A stretch of DNA of 64,000 nucleotides from Stutzerimonas stutzeri (GTDB lineage Bacteria > Pseudomonadota > Gammaproteobacteria > Pseudomonadales > Pseudomonadaceae), in contig NZ_JYHV01000037.1 in NCBI RefSeq assembly GCF_000952685.1, positions 496,001 through 560,000 of the forward strand, given 5' to 3'. The notes under the pieces were generated by a model, which worked only from the letters and a program-made list of their open reading frames with translations, did no database searches and was not told where the DNA came from. Below, piece after piece: positions 35,964 through 43,978 of the stretch (position 1 is its first letter; the number at the start of each line of letters is the position of its first letter). The translations under genes were made by a program, and so were the position numbers.

Positions 35964-37754
35964 TCAAAAAGCGAAATCCGTCTCCGGCAACGCCATCAGA
36001 CATCCTGCTCCGCCCTGAATCGCTTCCCGATGCGCACTCGCCCGCGGCAGGACGCGACGCAAATAGAAGTCCGCACTGGCCAGCTTGGCCTGATAGAACG
36101 CCTCTTCGCCGGCGCCCTGCTCCAGCGCATCCTGCGCCCGCGCCGCCGCCTGCAGCCACAGCCCGGCCAACAAGACATAGGCCGAGTACTGCAGAAAGTC
36201 CACCGACACTGCACCGATCTCCTGCGGATCACGCCCAGTCGCGGCGATTATCTCGGCGCTCAGCTCGCGCCACTCGCCGATACGCGCCTGCACCTTGCTG
36301 ACCATTTCATGCAGTGCTGGCCGATCGATCTGCTGGTCGCAAATCTCGCTGAACTCCGCCTGCAGCGCCGACAGTTCTGCCCCGCCGTCGCCCAGCAATT
36401 TGCGACGGATGTAATCCAGCGCCTGGATGCCATTGGTGCCCTCGTAAAGCTGCGTGATGCGGCTGTCACGCATCAGCTGCTCCATGCCCCACTCACGGAT
36501 ATAGCCGTGCCCGCCATAGACCTGCACGCCCAAGCTGGCGACCTCCTGGCCCATATCGGTGAAGAAGGCTTTGACGATCGGGATCAGCAACGCCGCGCGC
36601 TTGCTCGCCGCCTTGCGATAGCCTGGTTCGGGATGGCCGTGTTCCAGATCCAGCTGCCGCGCGCAGTACGTCGCCAGCATGCGGCTGCCTTCCACCAGCG
36701 TCTTCTGGGTGAGCAGCATGCGCCGCACGTCCGGGTGAACGATGATCGGGTCGGCGACCTTGTCCGGATGCTGGACGCCTGCCAGCCCGCGGGATTGCAG
36801 GCGTTCACGGGCATAGGCCAGCGAGCCCTGATAAGCCTGCTCGGCGATGCCTAGGCCCTGCAGGCCGACCTGGAAACGCGCGTCATTCATCATGGTGAAC
36901 ATGCACGCCAGGCCCTGATTCGGCTCGCCGACGATCCAGCCGGTCGCTCCATCGAAGTTCATCACGCAGGTGGCCGCACCCTTGATGCCCATCTTGTGCT
37001 CGACGGCACCGCAGGACAGCGAGTTACGCTCGCCTGGCGTGCCATCGGCATTGGCGATGAACTTGGGCACCAGCAGCAGGCTGATGCCCTTCACGCCGGA
37101 CGGCGCATCCGGCAGGCGCGCCAGCACCAGATGCACGATGTTCTCGCTCATGTCGTGCTCGCCGCCGGAGATGAAGATCTTGCTGCCGGTGACGCGGTAG
37201 CTACCGTCCGCCTGAGGTTCGGCTTTGGTGCGCAGCAGCGCGAGGTCTGTGCCGGCCTGGGGCTCGGTGAGGCACATGGTGCCGCTCCAGTTGCCGCTGA
37301 CCAGCTTCTCCAGATAGGCATTCTTCAGCGCGTCGCTGCCGTGCTTGTAAAGCGCCAGCACCGCGCCTTCGGTGAGGCCGGAATAGATGCGAAACGACAG
37401 CGAGGCGGCCATCAGCATCTCATGGAAGTTGCACGCCACCAGCTGCGGGAAGCCCTGGCCGCCATACTCGGTCGGCCCAGTCATGCTCGCCCAGCCGTTA
37501 TCGACGTACTGCCGGTATGCCTCGACGAAGCCCTGCGGCGTGCGGACCTCGCCGTTTTCCAGGGTCACGCCTTCTTCGTCGCTGTTGCGATTGAGCGGTG
37601 CGATCTCGCCGCCGGTGTAGCGCGCCGCTTCTTCCAGCACGCCGTCGATCAGCTCGCGATCAAGGCCATTACCGAGCAGCTCGCAATGGGCAGTGGCGTC
37701 GAACAGCTCGTGCAGTACGAAGCGCATGTCACGCAGGGGAGCCTTGTATTCCAT
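35964..37754 (-). CDS. Acyl-CoA dehydrogenase (four-domain, C-terminal extension type)
   Basis: This 596-aa FAD-dependent enzyme introduces the trans-2 double bond in acyl-CoA beta-oxidation. Family segments are GTMCLTEPQAGTDLALLRT (near residue 163, FAD/substrate site), KIFISGGEHD, the FTMMNDARFQVGLQGLGIAE segment, and YGGHGYIREWGMEQLMRD near 445. The last about 130 residues are the extra C-terminal domain of this subfamily. The start at 37754 (MEYKAPLRDM) is standard; a TTG two codons earlier is possible. It follows the 3-hydroxyacyl-CoA dehydrogenase gene by two bases. Confidence 0.94.
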   Translation of the reverse strand: MEYKAPLRDMRFVLHELFDATAHCELLGNGLDRELIDGVLEEAARYTGGEIAPLNRNSDEEGVTLENGEVRTPQGFVEAYRQYVDNGWASMTGPTEYGGQGFPQLVACNFHEMLMAASLSFRIYSGLTEGAVLALYKHGSDALKNAYLEKLVSGNWSGTMCLTEPQAGTDLALLRTKAEPQADGSYRVTGSKIFISGGEHDMSENIVHLVLARLPDAPSGVKGISLLLVPKFIANADGTPGERNSLSCGAVEHKMGIKGAATCVMNFDGATGWIVGEPNQGLACMFTMMNDARFQVGLQGLGIAEQAYQGSLAYARERLQSRGLAGVQHPDKVADPIIVHPDVRRMLLTQKTLVEGSRMLATYCARQLDLEHGHPEPGYRKAASKRAALLIPIVKAFFTDMGQEVASLGVQVYGGHGYIREWGMEQLMRDSRITQLYEGTNGIQALDYIRRKLLGDGGAELSALQAEFSEICDQQIDRPALHEMVSKVQARIGEWRELSAEIIAATGRDPQEIGAVSVDFLQYSAYVLLAGLWLQAAARAQDALEQGAGEEAFYQAKLASADFYLRRVLPRASAHREAIQGGAGCLMALPETDFAF

Positions 37755-37756
37755 GC

Positions 37757-38995
37757 TCAAGCCTCCCGCTTGTAGTCGACGAAGCGACCACCCAAGGTGG
37801 CCAGGCTGTCGATCAACTCAGCCGGCTGCCAGTGTGGGCCGTGACGCTCAGCCAAGGCGTTGAGGCGATCACGAATGGCCGGCAGCCCCTGGCGATCAGC
37901 CCAAGTCATCGGCCCACCAACTTCGGCGGGGAAGCCGTAGCCGTAGAGATAGACGGTGTCGATATCGGCGCTGGACTCGGCCATACCTTCCTCGAGGATC
38001 TTCGCGCCTTCGTTGACCAGTGCCAGCAGGCAGCGCTCAAGGATCTCCTCGCTGCCAATCTCGCGACGCTGGAAGCCAAGCCGCTCAGATTCGCGCTGCA
38101 CCAGCGCATCCACTTCCGGATCGTGCTCGGCCTGACGGCTGCCCTCGGCGTAGCGGTAGTAGCCCATGCGCGACTTCTGGCCGAAGCGGCCGAGCTCGCA
38201 GAGACGATTGTCGACCTGCACCTCGGGCTCATCCTGCCCTTTGCCCGCCAGCTCCCGGGCGCGCCATTCCAGATCGATGCCGACCACGTCGTACATGCGG
38301 AACGGTCCCATGGCGAAGCCGAAGCCCTGCAGCGCGGCGTCCACCTGATGCGGGTAGGCGCCTTCGAGCAGCATCATCCGCGCCTCACGCACATAGGTCG
38401 CCAGCATGCGGTTGCCAATGAAGCCCTGGCAGTTGCCGGCGATCACGCTGACCTTGCCCATGCGCTTGCCGAGCTCGGTGGAGGCCTCGAGCACCGCTGT
38501 CGAGGTCTTCGCCCCGCGGACGATTTCCAGCAATTTCATGATGTGCGCCGGGCTGAAGAAGTGCAGGCCCACGACCTGCTCTGGGCGCCCGGTAACGGCA
38601 GCAATGGCATCGATGTCCAGCGCCGAGGTGTTGCTGGCAAGAATGCCGGCCGGCTTCACGATGCCGTCCAGCTCGCGAAAGATGTTCTGCTTGAGTTCGA
38701 GGTTCTCGTACACCGCCTCGATCACCAGATCCACGTCCGCCAGCGCCTGATAGTTGGCGGCCTTGCTGGTGCATGCGCGGCGCGCTTCGGCCTGGGTTTC
38801 GTCGATGCGCCCCTGCCGGACGTTATGCGCGTAGGTATCGGCGACAACGCTCAACGCCTGTTCGAGCATCTCGGGATTGTTGTCCAGCCACAGCACCTGC
38901 ACACCGGCGTTGGCCAGGCTCATGACGATGCCGCGGCCCATAGTGCCCGCGCCGATCACGGCGGCGGTCTGGATATCGAAGCGGGTTTGGCTCAT
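37757..38995 (-). CDS. 3-hydroxyacyl-CoA dehydrogenase (FadB C-terminal type)
   Basis: This 412-aa NAD-dependent enzyme is for beta-oxidation. The Rossmann motif AAVIGAGTMGRGIVMSLANA (near residues 9-28) binds NAD. The catalytic His is in GLHFFSPAHIMKLLEIV, with NTSA nearby, and GFIGNRM follows. The C-terminal repeat domain contains YGYGFPAEVGGPM. It lacks the hydratase half of FadB, so it is a stand-alone dehydrogenase. It is immediately upstream of the acyl-CoA dehydrogenase in the same operon and divergent from the LysR gene at 39098. Confidence 0.93.
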   Translation of the reverse strand: MSQTRFDIQTAAVIGAGTMGRGIVMSLANAGVQVLWLDNNPEMLEQALSVVADTYAHNVRQGRIDETQAEARRACTSKAANYQALADVDLVIEAVYENLELKQNIFRELDGIVKPAGILASNTSALDIDAIAAVTGRPEQVVGLHFFSPAHIMKLLEIVRGAKTSTAVLEASTELGKRMGKVSVIAGNCQGFIGNRMLATYVREARMMLLEGAYPHQVDAALQGFGFAMGPFRMYDVVGIDLEWRARELAGKGQDEPEVQVDNRLCELGRFGQKSRMGYYRYAEGSRQAEHDPEVDALVQRESERLGFQRREIGSEEILERCLLALVNEGAKILEEGMAESSADIDTVYLYGYGFPAEVGGPMTWADRQGLPAIRDRLNALAERHGPHWQPAELIDSLATLGGRFVDYKREA

Positions 38996-39097
38996 TGCAG
39001 CTGTCCTCGTCGCAAGGCGGAAAAAACTGGAGACCAACCATAGACGATGACGATACTATTTTTGAAATTTAGTCTTGTGATGTTTCAGATTCACCAA

Positions 39098-40009
39098 ATG
39101 AATATCTACAATTTTGACCTCAACCTCCTCCGCGTGCTTGACGCTTTGCTTCGCGAACGCAACGTGTCCCGCGCTGCCGAACGGCTCTCGCTCAGTCAAC
39201 CGGCGGTCAGTAACGCACTCAACCGTCTGCGCGAACTGCTCGATGATCCGCTGCTGGTACGGGTCGGGCGCGCCATGCAGCCGACGCCGCGCGCGCTGAG
39301 CCTGGAAGTGCCGATTCGCGATGCGCTGCAGCAGATCGAACACACGCTGAACGCCGGCGATTACTTCGACCCCGCCACCAGCCGCCAGCGCTTCGTCATT
39401 GCCGTAACTGATTACGTCGAGCTGATCTGCATGCCTTCGCTAATGGCCCGTCTGGCGAGTGTAGCGCCGGGCATCCAACTGGCGATTCAACACCTGACCC
39501 CGAGCCTGCCCGCGGCGGCGCTGGATGACGGCGAGCTGGATCTGGTACTGGGCCGTTTCGTCGATGTGCCGACGCGTTTCCACACCCGCCGCTGGGCCAG
39601 CGAGACACTGCAGGTCGCGGTGCGCAAAGGGCATCCGCTGATTGGCAAAACGCTGAATCTCGACGCATTTCTGCGCCTGCGTCACCTCTGGGTCCATGGC
39701 GGCCAGACGCGTGGCATGGTCGATCAGTGGTTGGAAGACCAAGGGCTCAGCCGCGACGTCGTCTATACCACGCCCAACTATCTCCAGGCCGCGCACATCG
39801 TGGCCAGCAGCGATCTGGCCGCCGTACTCCCAACCCAGCTCGCCCGGCATTTCGCCCGGTTGCTGCCACTGCAACTCTTCAATCTGCCGTTCGACCTCGG
39901 CGCCTTTCAGCTGGACATTGTCAGCGTGGCCCAGCGCGAGCGGGATGCAGCGCTGCAGTGGTTGATCGAGCAGATCACGGCGGTACCGGGCAGCAGTGCG
40001 GGCCAGTGA
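39098..40009 (+). CDS. LysR-family regulator (likely of the beta-oxidation pair)
   Basis: This 303-aa LysR regulator starts MNIYNFDLNLLRVLDALL. Its HTH is at residues 18-60 (RNVSRAAERLSLSQPAVSNALNRLRELL), with the NodD-subgroup style sequence RVGRAMQPTPRA just after it. The effector domain spans residues 90-300. The ATG at 39098 places the HTH normally; an in-frame ATG at 39047 is likely too early. Divergence from the 3-hydroxyacyl-CoA dehydrogenase gene suggests control of that operon. It converges with the first Rsm-like sRNA, whose terminator lies 42 bp beyond its stop. Confidence 0.91.
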   Translation: MNIYNFDLNLLRVLDALLRERNVSRAAERLSLSQPAVSNALNRLRELLDDPLLVRVGRAMQPTPRALSLEVPIRDALQQIEHTLNAGDYFDPATSRQRFVIAVTDYVELICMPSLMARLASVAPGIQLAIQHLTPSLPAAALDDGELDLVLGRFVDVPTRFHTRRWASETLQVAVRKGHPLIGKTLNLDAFLRLRHLWVHGGQTRGMVDQWLEDQGLSRDVVYTTPNYLQAAHIVASSDLAAVLPTQLARHFARLLPLQLFNLPFDLGAFQLDIVSVAQRERDAALQWLIEQITAVPGSSAGQ

Positions 40010-40050
40010 ACACAGCGCTTAAGGCTCACCGCCGCTTTCTTGCAGACAAC

Positions 40051-40075
40051 AAAAAACCCGCCGAAGCGGGTTTTT
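40051..40075 (-). terminator. Rho-independent terminator of sRNA copy 1
   Basis: A CCCGC/GCGGG stem around CGAA (40057-40070) is flanked by six A and five T residues, giving a six-T tail on the minus strand. It is near-symmetrical and could also terminate the LysR gene on the plus strand. Confidence 0.85.
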
Positions 40076-40159
40076 CCTGACCATTCCGAATCCTTCCGGT
40101 TGCCGTCCTGGCGATGGCCGATCTTCCTTGATCCTGAGCGCGTCCTGCGCTTCAGAGAT
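40051..40159 (-). ncRNA. Rsm-type (RsmX/Y/Z-like) CsrA-sequestering sRNA, copy 1
   Basis: This is a minus-strand non-coding unit of about 109 nt. Eight GGA motifs appear (plus-strand TCC at 40143, 40132, 40125, 40106, 40095, 40091, 40085 and 40075). Several sit in loops of small stems: 40137-40151 (AGCGC arms), 40120-40133 (GATC arms), 40102-40112 (GCC arms) and 40086-40099. A rho-independent terminator ends it. A TAATCT -10 box is seven bases before the assumed 5' end. GGA-in-loop arrays plus terminator are the hallmark of RsmX/Y/Z RNAs that titrate RsmA/RsmE. No ORF fits. The exact 5' end is inferred. Confidence 0.72.
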
Positions 40160-40165
40160 GGGCAT

Positions 40166-40171
40166 AGATTA
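40166..40171 (-). promoter_or_regulatory. -10 box of sRNA copy 1
   Basis: TAATCT on the minus strand. The same box occurs at the same distance from the first hairpin in copy 2. No good -35 box is present at 16-18 bp, which fits an activator-dependent promoter. Confidence 0.5.
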
Positions 40172-40214
40172 GGCTTCGGACGGCCTCAGCTAAATAGCCG
40201 ATCGCTGCGATCCG

Positions 40215-40232
40215 TGTAAGCCTTTCGCTATA
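40215..40232 (-). promoter_or_regulatory. GacA-type upstream activating element of sRNA copy 1 (half match)
   Basis: The minus strand reads TATAGC-N6-CTTACA. The right half matches the GacA consensus TGTAAG-N6-CTTACA exactly, and the left half matches at three of six positions. The centre is about 64 bp before the assumed start. The same arrangement recurs at copy 2. Confidence 0.5.
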
Positions 40233-40398
40233 TCGGCAACCAATTAGGCGTTTCGCTGTCAGGGAGCCCGCACACTGATCTGATGCGCCCTGATGTTTAA
40301 TGAGCCCGCCCCAGAGCCAGCACGCAATCGCAACGGAGGCTGGCGCCGGTCGCCAGCAGGTACCGACCGGCCCGGTATCCGGACCGATCGATGACAGC

Positions 40399-41352
40399 TT
40401 ATTGCTCTAGGAAATCCAGCAGGTCCTGATTCAGGCGGTCCTTGTGAGTATCGGCCAGGCCATGCGGAGCGCCGGGATACACGATGAGTTCGGCATCCTT
40501 GATGATGGCAGCGGCCGCACGGGCCGAGGTGTCGATCGGCACGATCTGGTCATCGTCGCCATGAATCACCAAGGTCGGAACATCAAACTTCTTCAGGTCC
40601 TCGCGGAAATCGGTAGCGGAGAACGCGGCTATCGAGTCGTAGGTATTCTTGTGCCCGGCCTGCATGCCCTGCACCCAGAACGATTGGATCAACCCTTGAG
40701 AAGGCGTCGCGCCGGGTCGGTTGTAGCCGAAGAAGGGCCCGGACGCGATGTCCAGATAAAGCTGCGAGCGGTTGTCCAGAGACGCCTGACGCAGACCATC
40801 GAAGACTTCCAGCGGAACACCATCGGGATTGCTATCTGTCTTGAGCATCAGTGGCGGAACCGAGGCGACCAATACTGCCTTTTTCACACGAGCGGTGCCG
40901 TGACGACCGATGTAGCGGGCCACCTCACCGCCACCGGTGGAGAAGCCAACCAGGGTGGCGTCTTTCAGATCAAGCGCGTCGAGCACCGCGGCCAGGTCGT
41001 CGGCATAGTGATCCATGTCGTTGCCGTCCCACGGCTGGCTGGAACGACCATGTCCACGCCGATCATGGGCGACTACCCGATAGCCCTTCGAGGCCAGAAA
41101 CATCATCTGCGATTCCCAGCTATCCGAATTCAGAGGCCAGCCATGGCTGAAGGTGACCACCTGACCGTCTCGCGGGCCCCAGTCTTTGTAGTAGAGACTG
41201 ACACCGTCTTTCGTCGTGACATAGCTTTCAGTTCGTTCGCTGCCGAGTACCGCGGCGGTGCCGGTGCCGGTGCCGGCGGGCCCGGCGGCGTTGGCTGCAG
41301 TAGTAGCCAGGACCAGGGCGGCCAGGGTGAGTGCGCGATTGAGTGTATGCAT
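40399..41352 (-). CDS. Exported alpha/beta hydrolase (non-heme haloperoxidase/esterase type)
   Basis: This 317-aa alpha/beta-hydrolase has a signal peptide ([22 protein letters not shown]). The fold shows [16 protein letters not shown] (oxyanion HGW), [15 protein letters not shown], the nucleophile elbow GFSTGGGEV (Ser in GxSxG), the acid in [11 protein letters not shown], and the catalytic His in [15 protein letters not shown]. These match cofactor-free haloperoxidase or aryl-esterase relatives; the natural substrate is unknown. The ATG at 41352 was chosen because it exposes the signal peptide. It lies between the two Rsm-like sRNAs, all on the same strand. Confidence 0.88.
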   Translation of the reverse strand: MHTLNRALTLAALVLATTAANAAGPAGTGTGTAAVLGSERTESYVTTKDGVSLYYKDWGPRDGQVVTFSHGWPLNSDSWESQMMFLASKGYRVVAHDRRGHGRSSQPWDGNDMDHYADDLAAVLDALDLKDATLVGFSTGGGEVARYIGRHGTARVKKAVLVASVPPLMLKTDSNPDGVPLEVFDGLRQASLDNRSQLYLDIASGPFFGYNRPGATPSQGLIQSFWVQGMQAGHKNTYDSIAAFSATDFREDLKKFDVPTLVIHGDDDQIVPIDTSARAAAAIIKDAELIVYPGAPHGLADTHKDRLNQDLLDFLEQ

Positions 41353-41557
41353 GGTCTTATCCTCGATAGGTGGAAGGCTGAACGGTGAGCGGGATGTGCC
41401 CAACCGATGAAGCTATGGTGCCTACCGAAAGGATCTTTACGCACTCACAAAGTCCAACAAATGCTGCAGATCGTCTAAATCGATCAAAACGCCATGCAGT
41501 TGTAGCTTTGCATGATCGCAATGACCGCCGTCGCGAATGCAGCTTTGACCAGAAAGC

Positions 41558-41584
41558 AAAAAACCCGCCGAAGCGGGTTTTTTT
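41558..41584 (-). terminator. Rho-independent terminator of sRNA copy 2
   Basis: A CCCGC/GCGGG stem around CGAA (41564-41577) has six A before and seven T after on the plus strand, giving a six-T tail on the minus strand. Confidence 0.85.
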
Positions 41585-41665
41585 CTGACCGTATCGAATC
41601 CGTTCGAGTGCCATCCTGGCGGTGGTCGATCATCCTGATCCTGAGCGCGTCCTGCGCTTCAGAGT
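41558..41665 (-). ncRNA. Rsm-type CsrA-sequestering sRNA, copy 2
   Basis: This minus-strand unit of about 108 nt is clearly homologous to the copy at 40051-40159. Five GGA motifs (TCC at 41650, 41639, 41633, 41614 and 41599) are mostly in hairpin loops: 41644-41658 (identical AGCGC stem), 41628-41640 (GATC arms), 41610-41620 (GCC arms) and 41594-41607. The last stem is TCGAA/TTCGA here and CCGGA/TTCGG in copy 1, so pairing is kept while bases change. The terminator and -10 box are conserved. It has fewer GGA sites than copy 1, so binding capacity may differ. Confidence 0.72.
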
Positions 41666-41671
41666 GGGAGT

Positions 41672-41677
41672 AGATTA
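41672..41677 (-). promoter_or_regulatory. -10 box of sRNA copy 2
   Basis: TAATCT on the minus strand, seven bases before the assumed 5' end of the sRNA, matching copy 1. The -35 region is poor. Confidence 0.5.
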
Positions 41678-41721
41678 AGCATTCCCCGCCCTGAGCTGAA
41701 GCAGCCAATGGCGCAGGTTTT

Positions 41722-41739
41722 TGTAAGCCTTTTGCCATA
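41722..41739 (-). promoter_or_regulatory. GacA-type upstream activating element of sRNA copy 2 (half match)
   Basis: The minus strand reads TATGGC-N6-CTTACA; CTTACA matches the GacA consensus and the left half is degenerate. There are 44 bp to the -10 box, versus 43 bp in copy 1. Confidence 0.5.
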
Positions 41740-41947
41740 GCTGCGTGAGTGGCGTCCATCGAACGACGCACTATGAGCACTTCCCCAAATGCTCACAAGA
41801 CGCTGGTTGCGCCCGCCTTGGATGCCCAAGGCAGAGCAGCTGCAACGGTTCAATCAACAGGCCGTTGGCGAACCGTGGAAACGGTTCACAGCGTAGCAGG
41901 CAAGGCGCAGGCCGGCTTTCCGTCAATAACCTTGCATTGAGTGCGTA
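41740..41947. other. Non-coding remainder upstream of sRNA copy 2
   Basis: No supported gene is seen. A 63-codon plus-strand frame (41749-41940) lacks a ribosome site and has no recognisable features. Together with the sRNA and the leader of the hydrolase gene, this makes up the 595-bp gap from 41353. Confidence 0.5.
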
Positions 41948-43159
41948 TTAGTTCTTGTCAAGGTCGACCAACGGCTCCTGGCGGACCTCGCTCTGGCGGC
42001 CAGCCTGGATCGCCTCGATGCGTTTACGGGCGTCCGCAACGGCCGCCTTGTTCGCCAGCAACTCGTAGCGCACGTGGAAATGCTTCTGCTCACCCGGTTC
42101 GATCTTCGGCACCAATCCGAGCGGGCGCTGGTAGGAACGGTTGTAGGAAAAACTGGTGCCCGGTTCCAGCCCGGTGACGTAGCCCTGCTTGTGGGTGTCG
42201 GTGTTCTTCCACAGCGAGAATACCGGCAGCTCGCGCGTATTGAAGCCGACGGTGACACCTAACTCGGCGTCGCGGTTATGTAACATCGCCAGCGTTTCGC
42301 CTTGGGCATCGGCATAGGGCACAACGTTGTAGACGGTTTCATCGTAGTCCGGGGTCGGGCCACGATAGGTCTGCCAGTCACCGAGCTCCTTGGCGGCCTT
42401 AGCGTTGAACGGCGAGACCTGCTTCACCGGCGCGACGAAGCGAGCACCCTGCTCCAGCAAGGGCGTCCCGAAATTGGTGTGATACAGCGCCTGATATTCC
42501 TTTGCGTAGTCGCCCTGGTTGGTCAGGGTATCGTGCAGCGAGAAACCGCTGCGGCCGGGCTCGGTGCTCAGTTCAGTCATGATCGAAAAGTCGACCTTCT
42601 TGAACGCCTTTTCCTTCAGCTCACCACGCAGGCGAATGGCGTAAGGTGGCTTCTCGTCGATCTCCAGCACCACGCGAGAGGCAGGGATATTCGCCGCGCG
42701 GCCATGCAGCGTGAGCAACTCGCCATTGTCTTCGCCGGGGTGGCCGACCCATTCGAAACCGCAACGGGTAACCAGCTCGTTGAAGCCTTCCAGCCAGCCC
42801 AGACCACCGCGACCGTTGAGTTCGATAAAGGCCGGGTTGACCACCTCGTCCACCGGCGAATCCCACCCCAGGCGCACATCACCAGCCACGGCCTCGAGCA
42901 CGTTCATGCCGCGCGTCGGGACGACCGTGATCCGCATCGCGCCGTTGTCGATCTCGATCAGGCTGACACCCTCCTGGCGCCCACCATGCAGGGTGCGCAG
43001 GCTGACACTGAACGGCTGCTCGGCCTTGATTCCGAGCGCTTGGCTGGTGATGCGCCAATTCTGCACAGGCTTGTCAGGGTCGATCAGCACCTGTTCCCAG
43101 GCCATGGCAGGGTTGGACAGGCACAGGCCCAGACCGCAAAGAAGCTGCAAACGCGTCAT
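41948..43159 (-). CDS. Exported DUF4432 galactose-mutarotase-like protein
   Basis: This 403-aa protein has a signal peptide (MTRLQLLCGLGLCLSNPAMA) and an aldose-1-epimerase-like DUF4432 domain. Segments include IDNGAMRITVVPTRGMNVLEA, GRGGLGWLEGFNELVTRCG and the late LEPGTSFSYNRSYQR. Sugar binding is likely, but an activity has not been established. Export to the periplasm is unusual for a mutarotase-like enzyme. A perfect 18-bp palindrome lies 39 bp before the ATG. Confidence 0.85.
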   Translation of the reverse strand: MTRLQLLCGLGLCLSNPAMAWEQVLIDPDKPVQNWRITSQALGIKAEQPFSVSLRTLHGGRQEGVSLIEIDNGAMRITVVPTRGMNVLEAVAGDVRLGWDSPVDEVVNPAFIELNGRGGLGWLEGFNELVTRCGFEWVGHPGEDNGELLTLHGRAANIPASRVVLEIDEKPPYAIRLRGELKEKAFKKVDFSIMTELSTEPGRSGFSLHDTLTNQGDYAKEYQALYHTNFGTPLLEQGARFVAPVKQVSPFNAKAAKELGDWQTYRGPTPDYDETVYNVVPYADAQGETLAMLHNRDAELGVTVGFNTRELPVFSLWKNTDTHKQGYVTGLEPGTSFSYNRSYQRPLGLVPKIEPGEQKHFHVRYELLANKAAVADARKRIEAIQAGRQSEVRQEPLVDLDKN

Positions 43160-43197
43160 GAGGTTTTCCTTTGTTGTTATGCATGCCTGATTACGTT

Positions 43198-43215
43198 AGC
43201 TGAAACGTTTCAGCT
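43198..43215. promoter_or_regulatory. Perfect 18-bp palindrome, Cra/FruR-like LacI-family operator
   Basis: AGCTGAAACGTTTCAGCT is a perfect palindrome. Its core TGAAACGTTTCA is the Cra/FruR-type recognition sequence. Located 39 bp before the DUF4432 gene start, it is a strong operator candidate for sugar-dependent control. No LacI-family gene is in the window. Confidence 0.72.
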
Positions 43216-43303
43216 TGCAAACCAAAGCGAGAGGCAAACGCATAAGGTCATCCAGGAAGGGCGGACTGCGAGGCTTCAGGCGAGGTCAGCGATGGAAGGC
43301 CAA

Positions 43304-43867
43304 TCAGGACGGTTTGTGGTAACGACTCGGGTGCCAGTAGCCGGACAGCAGCGGCAACGCCGGCCCATGCCAGCCGCGCCGGCGCAGTTCACGAGCGATC
43401 AACGCATTCATGATCTTGTGCCCCATGAGCAACACACAGTCGTGGGTATGCGCCAATTCGATGAGCTTGTCGGCGGCTGCGCGGGCGCGTTGCCTCGAGT
43501 CACTCACCGGCTCGGTGTGCCGGGCAAAACCGAAGAACCAAGCCGTGCGAAAGGTGATGCGCCAGAAGCGTGAGGGCATCGGTGGGAACGACCAATCGGG
43601 GTAAGGCAGATGCGCCTCTGCAAATAGCGGATCAGGCTCGGAACGGCAGTCGCAACCAAGCCCGTCACGCGACTCCACACAGCGCATAAGCGAACTGCAG
43701 AGCACTGTGCCGGCGGAACCAGCGAGGCGGCGCAACGCTTCCGGTCGTTCGGCGACCACGACGTTGGCGGCGTTGTAGCGCTCGACCCAGCGCTGCATGC
43801 CGGCCGGCGTGCTCCATGGGCTGGCACGGTGATCGGGCCGTCCATGACGCACCAGAATGATCTGCAT
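43304..43867 (-). CDS. Histidine phosphatase family protein
   Basis: This 187-aa histidine-phosphatase superfamily (phosphoglycerate-mutase-like) protein has the catalytic motif RHG at MQIILVRHGRPDH, with the phospho-accepting His8. A second basic pocket is in CSSLMRCVES, and the distal catalytic His is in VLLMGHKIMN near residue 150. The substrate is unknown. There are 144 bp between its stop and the DUF4432 gene start; both are on the minus strand. Confidence 0.87.
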   Translation of the reverse strand: MQIILVRHGRPDHRASPWSTPAGMQRWVERYNAANVVVAERPEALRRLAGSAGTVLCSSLMRCVESRDGLGCDCRSEPDPLFAEAHLPYPDWSFPPMPSRFWRITFRTAWFFGFARHTEPVSDSRQRARAAADKLIELAHTHDCVLLMGHKIMNALIARELRRRGWHGPALPLLSGYWHPSRYHKPS

Positions 43868-43953
43868 GAAAAGCCCACCGAGAGGAGATGCTGGGTTTGA
43901 AACGCACCGGTAGCGATGGGTTCCGGGCTCTGCGCAACTTTGATGGGAACAGA

Positions 43954-43972
43954 CCCCGGCTGTGCGCCGGGG
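43954..43972 (-). terminator. Terminator-like hairpin after hpf-like gene
   Basis: CCCCGGC (43954-43960) pairs with GCCGGGG (43966-43972) over a five-base loop, seven bases past the stop codon. On the minus strand it is followed by TCTGTTCC, a weak T-rich tail. Confidence 0.5.
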
Positions 43973-43978
43973 CTGGAA

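Noticed and set aside
40051-40075. Reading the 40-kb hairpin only as the LysR gene terminator
   Set aside because: A simple bidirectional terminator would not explain the conserved GGA hairpins, -10 box and upstream element repeated 1.5 kb away, so the sRNA reading is preferred.
41749-41940. 63-codon plus-strand ORF upstream of sRNA copy 2
   Set aside because: No ribosome site, no recognisable features, and it lies in the upstream region of a non-coding unit.
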